From positions 1-8,823 of the forward strand of contig JAPLSI010000158.1 of assembly GCA_026398715.1 (NCBI GenBank): DNA of 8,823 nucleotides, given 5' to 3'. The DNA comes from Gammaproteobacteria bacterium (GTDB taxonomy: Bacteria > Pseudomonadota > Gammaproteobacteria > Xanthomonadales > Xanthomonadaceae). The position numbers and the translations under genes are program-made. Positions 5,381 to 8,823 of this stretch are shown one piece after another. The stretch's first letter is position 1. Each line of letters opens with the position of its first letter. The notes under the pieces are model-generated. The model was not told the DNA's origin and did no database searches. It saw only the letters and a list, made by a program, of their open reading frames with translations.

Positions 5381-7534
5381 ATGACGCAGGCGCCGAAGCT
5401 ACCCATCGACAGCCTGCGCAACGCCCTCCAAGGCGCCTACACCATCGACCGGGAACTGGGCCGCGGCGGCATGTCCGCCGTGTTCCTGGCGCAGGACATC
5501 AAGGTGTTGCATCCGGAACTTGCCGCCAGCGTCGGGCCCGAGCGCTTCCTGCAGGAAATCCAGCTGGCCGCGCGCCTCAATCATCCGCACATCCTCGGCC
5601 TGTACGATTCCGGCAGCGTGGACGGCATGCTGTATTACGTAATGCCCTATGTGGAAGGCGAGTCGCTGCGCGAGCGCCTGGACCGGCAGCAACTGATGTC
5701 CATCGACGAAGCCGTGCACCACGGCCGCGCCATCGCCTCCGCATTGGACTACGCCAACCGCCAGGGCGTCGTGCATCGCGATGTGAAACCCGAGAACGTG
5801 ATGTTGTACGAAGGCGAGGCGATGGTGATGGACTTCGGCATCGCCAAGGCCATGAGCAACGTCGGCTCGGAAACCCTTACCCAGACCGGCATGATGGTCG
5901 GCACGCCGGCCTACGTCAGCCCGGAACAAGCCGCCGGCGACCTGAACCTTGACGGCCGCAGCGATCAGTACAGCCTCGGCTGCATGATGTACGAGATGCT
6001 GACCGGCGAGCGGCCCTTCAGCGGCGCCACGCCGCAAGCGGTGATGACCAAGCGCTTCACCGAAACACCGCGGCCGGTGCGTGCGCTGCGGGCAGCGGTG
6101 CCTGAAAGCATCGAGCGCGCCGTTTCGAAAGCGATGGCGACCGAACCCAACTCGCGCTTCACCTCGACCGGGCAGTTTGGCCAGGCACTGACCTCGGGCA
6201 GCATGAGCACGCCCAACGACACGACCGTATTGCCCTCCCCGCCCGTGTCCATGGCCAAGTCGGTGGCGGTGCTGCCCTTCGCCAACCGCAGCGCCGATGA
6301 GGAAACCGAATTCTTCAGCGACGGCATGGCCGAGGAGATCATCAACGCGCTGTCCAAGATCCAGGCGCTGCGCGTGGCTTCTCGTACCTCGTCGTTCGCC
6401 TTCAAGGGCAAGAACGAGGACATCGGCGAGATCGGCAAGAAGCTGAAGGTATCCACCGTGCTGGAAGGCAGCGTGCGGCGCATGGGCAACAAGCTGCGCA
6501 TCACCGCGCAATTGGTGAACGTGGCGGATGGCTACCATCTGTGGTCCGAGCGCTACGACCGCGAGATGGAAGACGTGTTCGCCATCCAGGACGATATCTC
6601 GCAGGCCATCGTCACGGCGCTTAGGGTGATCCTGAGCGACGACGAGAAGAAGCAAATCAAGAAGGAACGCTCGGTCAATGTCGAGGCGTACGACTACTAC
6701 CTGCGTGGCCGGCAATATTTCCACCAGCACCGTCGTAAAAGCCTCGACTACGCCAAGCAGATGTTCAACAAGGCCATCGAGATAGACAACGACTATGCGC
6801 TGGCCTACACCGGCGTGGCCGACTGTTATTCCCTGCTTTACACCTATTTCGATGCGCGTGACTACAACCTGCGCCAGGCCGATATCGCCAGCAACAAGGC
6901 GCTGGACCTGGCGCCGGACCTGGCCGAGGCGCATCTTTCCCGTGGCATCGCCGTATCGCTGAGCAAGAATTTCGACGAGGCCAAGCGCGAGTTCGAAAAC
7001 GCGATCGAGCTGGACCCGAAACTGTTCGATGCGGTGTCGTGGTATGCGCGCATGCACTTGTCGCAAGGCAATTTCGAGGAAGTGGTGCGGCTGTTCGACC
7101 GCGCCATGACCCTGCGACCGGAAGACTTCGAGATTCCCCGCCTGCAAAGCCAGGCGCTGCGTTCATTGGGACGCGAGAGTGAAGCCGAAGCTGCCAACCG
7201 ACGCTCCGCCAAGCTGGTGGAACAACACCTCGAGCTTAATCCGGACGACACGCGCGCGCTGACGCTGGGCGCAACCGCGCGGGCGATGACGGGCGATACC
7301 GTGCGCGCCACGGAGTACGCCATGCGCGCCATCGCCGTGGACCCGGAAGATCCGATGCTGCTGTACAACGTAGCCTGCACCTATGGCACGCTGGGAAAGA
7401 TCGATGAGTGCCTGGACGCGCTGGAACAAGCGGTCGGCAAGGGCTGGGGCGACAAGGACTGGCTGCAGCACGACAGCGACCTGGACTCGATCCGGTCGCA
7501 CCCGCGTTACCTGGCCTTGATAAGGGCGATGTAA
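5381..7534 (+). CDS. Kinase-TolB-TPR paralog, copy 2, with N-lobe deletion (candidate pseudokinase)
   Basis: This 717-residue paralog of the preceding gene has the same layout: kinase (about 20-272), TolB-like (293-412), TPR-like units (about 432-682) and the WLQHDSDLDSIRSHPRY tail. HRDVKPEN (132-139, D134), DFG (151-153), the activation loop (TLTQTG) and GTPAYVSPEQ are intact. The N-lobe is not: after AQD (37-39) it goes straight to IKVLHPEL, lacking the eight residues that in copies 1 and 3 form the beta2-beta3 turn and the VA of VAIK. The lysine survives as K41, but the spacing from the last glycine-loop position (S32) is 9 residues rather than 17. The same position-to-lysine spacing is 17 in PKA (G55 to K72) and in copies 1 and 3. 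ATP anchoring is therefore likely impaired (inference). The deletion is exactly 24 nt at the 5497/5498 junction and the remaining frame is perfect, so this is not an ordinary decaying pseudogene. No membrane segment is seen. Confidence 0.93.
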   Translation: MTQAPKLPIDSLRNALQGAYTIDRELGRGGMSAVFLAQDIKVLHPELAASVGPERFLQEIQLAARLNHPHILGLYDSGSVDGMLYYVMPYVEGESLRERLDRQQLMSIDEAVHHGRAIASALDYANRQGVVHRDVKPENVMLYEGEAMVMDFGIAKAMSNVGSETLTQTGMMVGTPAYVSPEQAAGDLNLDGRSDQYSLGCMMYEMLTGERPFSGATPQAVMTKRFTETPRPVRALRAAVPESIERAVSKAMATEPNSRFTSTGQFGQALTSGSMSTPNDTTVLPSPPVSMAKSVAVLPFANRSADEETEFFSDGMAEEIINALSKIQALRVASRTSSFAFKGKNEDIGEIGKKLKVSTVLEGSVRRMGNKLRITAQLVNVADGYHLWSERYDREMEDVFAIQDDISQAIVTALRVILSDDEKKQIKKERSVNVEAYDYYLRGRQYFHQHRRKSLDYAKQMFNKAIEIDNDYALAYTGVADCYSLLYTYFDARDYNLRQADIASNKALDLAPDLAEAHLSRGIAVSLSKNFDEAKREFENAIELDPKLFDAVSWYARMHLSQGNFEEVVRLFDRAMTLRPEDFEIPRLQSQALRSLGRESEAEAANRRSAKLVEQHLELNPDDTRALTLGATARAMTGDTVRATEYAMRAIAVDPEDPMLLYNVACTYGTLGKIDECLDALEQAVGKGWGDKDWLQHDSDLDSIRSHPRYLALIRAM
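7522..7526 (+). promoter_or_regulatory. Ribosome binding site of copy 3, inside copy 2
   Basis: AAGGG lies 8 nt before ATG 7535, the same spacing as at the copy 1/2 junction but a weaker match. The copy 2 stop (TAA 7532-7534) abuts the start codon, so coupled translation is likely. Confidence 0.5.
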
Positions 7535-8823
7535 ATGTCACCGACCCCCGCACTGCCGATTGATAACCTGCGCAAGGCGCTGGAAGGCGCCTACACCATC
7601 AACCGCGAACTGGGACGCGGCGGCATGTCGGCGGTGTTCCTGGCCGAGGACTGCAAGCATGGCCGCGCCGTGGCCATCAAGGTGCTGCATCCGGAACTCG
7701 CTGCCAGCGTCGGACCCGAACGCTTCCTGCAGGAAATCCGCCTCGCCGCACGATTGAATCATCCGCATATCCTCGGCCTGCACGACTCCGGCAGCGTGGA
7801 CGGCATGCTGTATTACGTGATGCCCTATGTGGAGGGCGAATCGCTGCGCGAACGCCTGGACCGCGAGCAGCAGATGTCCATCGAGGAAGCCGTGCATCAC
7901 GGCCGTGCGATTGCTTCCGCACTCGACTACGCCAACCGGCAAGGCATCGTGCACCGCGACGTCAAACCTGAAAACGTGATGCTGTACGAAGGCGAGGCCA
8001 TGGTGATGGACTTCGGCATCGCCAAGGCCATGAGCAATGTCGGGTCCGAAACGCTGACGCAAACCGGGATGATGGTCGGCACGCCGGCCTATGTAAGCCC
8101 GGAACAAGCCGCGGGCGAACTGAACCTGGACGGCCGCAGCGACCAGTACAGCCTGGCCTGCATGATGTACGAGATGCTGACCGGCGAGCGGCCCTTCAGC
8201 GCGGCTACTGCGCAGGCGGTAATGGCCAAGCGCTTTACCGAAACCGCCAAGCCCCTGCGCACGATTCGCGCGGCTGTGCCCGAGAGCATCGAGCGCGCGG
8301 TGTCCAAGGCCATGTCCACCGACCCCGCGGGACGCTTCGCGACCACCGGCCAGTTCGGCCTGGCGCTGGCCTCTGGCAGCATGAGCACGCCCAGCGACAC
8401 GATGGTGCTGCCCTCGCCCACGGTGTCCATGGCCAAGTCGGTAGCGGTGCTGCCCTTCGCCAACATGAGCGCCGACCCGGAGAACGAATACTTCACCGAC
8501 GGCATGGCCGAGGAGATCATCAACGCGCTGTCCAAGATCCAGGCGCTGCGCGTGGCATCGCGCACGTCGTCGTTTTCGTACAAGGGCAAGAACGAGCACA
8601 TCGGCGAAATCGGCAAGAAGCTGAAGGTATCGACGGTGCTGGAAGGCAGCGTGCGCAAGATGGGCAACAAGCTGCGCATCACCGCGCAGTTGGTGAACGT
8701 GGCGGAGGGCTACCACCTGTGGTCGGAACGCAACGACCGCGAGATGGAGGATGTGTTCGCCATCCAGGACGAGATATCGCAGGCGATCGTGACGGCGCTG
8801 CAGGTGATCCTTAGCGAAGACGA
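7535..8823 (+). CDS. Kinase-TolB-TPR paralog, copy 3 (cut by window edge)
   Basis: The first 429 residues are visible, beginning MSPTPALPIDNLRKALEGAY; the frame stays open to the right edge. The kinase domain is complete: glycine loop GRGGMSAVF (27-35), VAIK with K49, HRDVKPEN (140-147), DFG (159-161), activation loop TLTQTG and GTPAYVSPEQ. Residue numbering matches copy 1 exactly, so it lacks the copy 2 deletion. One difference in a conserved place is DQYSLAC in helix F where copies 1 and 2 have DQYSLGC; alanine there is tolerated in many kinases. The TolB-like domain (from about 301) differs from copy 1 at 7 of 97 core positions, for example SFSYKG for SFAFKG and SERND for SERYD. The linker (about 279-300) has no transmembrane helix. 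The TPR part expected by homology lies outside the window. It is predicted to be a catalytically competent cytosolic kinase, co-transcribed with the two upstream copies. Confidence 0.93.
   Translation, partial: MSPTPALPIDNLRKALEGAYTINRELGRGGMSAVFLAEDCKHGRAVAIKVLHPELAASVGPERFLQEIRLAARLNHPHILGLHDSGSVDGMLYYVMPYVEGESLRERLDREQQMSIEEAVHHGRAIASALDYANRQGIVHRDVKPENVMLYEGEAMVMDFGIAKAMSNVGSETLTQTGMMVGTPAYVSPEQAAGELNLDGRSDQYSLACMMYEMLTGERPFSAATAQAVMAKRFTETAKPLRTIRAAVPESIERAVSKAMSTDPAGRFATTGQFGLALASGSMSTPSDTMVLPSPTVSMAKSVAVLPFANMSADPENEYFTDGMAEEIINALSKIQALRVASRTSSFSYKGKNEHIGEIGKKLKVSTVLEGSVRKMGNKLRITAQLVNVAEGYHLWSERNDREMEDVFAIQDEISQAIVTALQVILSED

Larger units (their letters stand above)
3203..8823 (+). 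repeat. Tandem array of three paralogous kinase-TolB-TPR genes
   Basis: Three head-to-tail gene-length copies (3203-5380, 5381-7534, 7535 to the right edge) encode proteins of the same design. Copies 1 and 2 align over their whole length with a single gap, the 24-nt deletion in copy 2. Exact DNA identity is patchy: the longest tracts I traced are two of 47 nt between copies 1 and 2 (3651-3697 with 5805-5851, and 4241-4287 with 6395-6441). Elsewhere differences fall mostly at third codon positions, so the duplication is old and under protein-level constraint. The array probably continues beyond the window. Confidence 0.9.

Noticed and set aside
5490..5505. Frameshift or sequencing error as explanation of the shortened kinase N-lobe
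   Set aside because: The missing segment is exactly 24 nt, codon-aligned, and the frame is perfect on both sides, unlike typical indel errors; an assembly artefact cannot be fully excluded.
5399..7147. Long open frame on the minus strand (582 codons) opposite kinase copy 2, with similar ones opposite copies 1 and 3
   Set aside because: His/Arg/Val/Gly-rich shadow frames typical of GC-rich DNA with strong third-position bias. They recur opposite each paralog because the sense sequence is conserved, and they lack recognisable domains.
8150..8162. DQYSLA in copy 3 (glycine to alanine in helix F) as an inactivating change
   Set aside because: Alanine is tolerated there in many bacterial kinases and all catalytic motifs are present.
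3203..8823. Composite transposon or other mobile element carrying the repeated genes
   Set aside because: No transposase, inverted repeats or target-site duplications; the repeats are whole genes with abutting stop-start codons, which fits tandem gene duplication.

Overview
The window looks like chromosomal DNA from a GC-rich proteobacterium. The GC-ending codon use, tight gene packing, family membership (a long DmdC/FadE-type acyl-CoA dehydrogenase, a DUF1631-like protein, kinase-TolB-TPR proteins) and extended -10-like promoter motifs suit a gammaproteobacterium of the Xanthomonadales (Lysobacter/Xanthomonas relatives). That placement is inference; there is no rRNA or marker gene to confirm it. 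I see no mobile element, tRNA, rRNA or CRISPR array.

Left part (1-3092). A minus-strand gene, cut by the left edge and probably of the DUF1631 family, diverges across a 111-nt gap from a plus-strand pair. The pair is a small outer-membrane-type lipoprotein (834-1301) followed 9 nt later by a 593-residue acyl-CoA dehydrogenase (1311-3092), whose Shine-Dalgarno overlaps the lipoprotein stop codon. This part looks like ordinary housekeeping or lipid-metabolism sequence.

Right part (3203-8823, running off the right edge). After a 110-nt gap with a candidate extended -10 promoter come three head-to-tail paralogous genes. Each begins with a PknB-like Ser/Thr kinase domain joined, without a transmembrane segment, to a TolB/FlgO-like domain (COG5616 type); the two complete copies end in a TPR array with a characteristic C-terminal motif. 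Stop and start codons abut (TAAATG) at both junctions and each Shine-Dalgarno lies inside the preceding gene, so the array is almost certainly one translationally coupled operon. Copies 1 and 2 align without gaps except for one clean 8-residue (24-nt) deletion in the kinase N-lobe of copy 2. The deletion ends two residues before the catalytic lysine and shortens the glycine-loop-to-lysine spacing from the canonical 17 residues to 9. Copy 2 is therefore a candidate pseudokinase between two apparently intact kinases.

Working picture (inference): a soluble multi-kinase signalling module in which a nearly invariant TolB-like domain provides a common interface, the divergent TPR tails provide partner specificity, and the middle copy may act as scaffold, substrate or allosteric partner. 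What it senses and phosphorylates cannot be read from this window.
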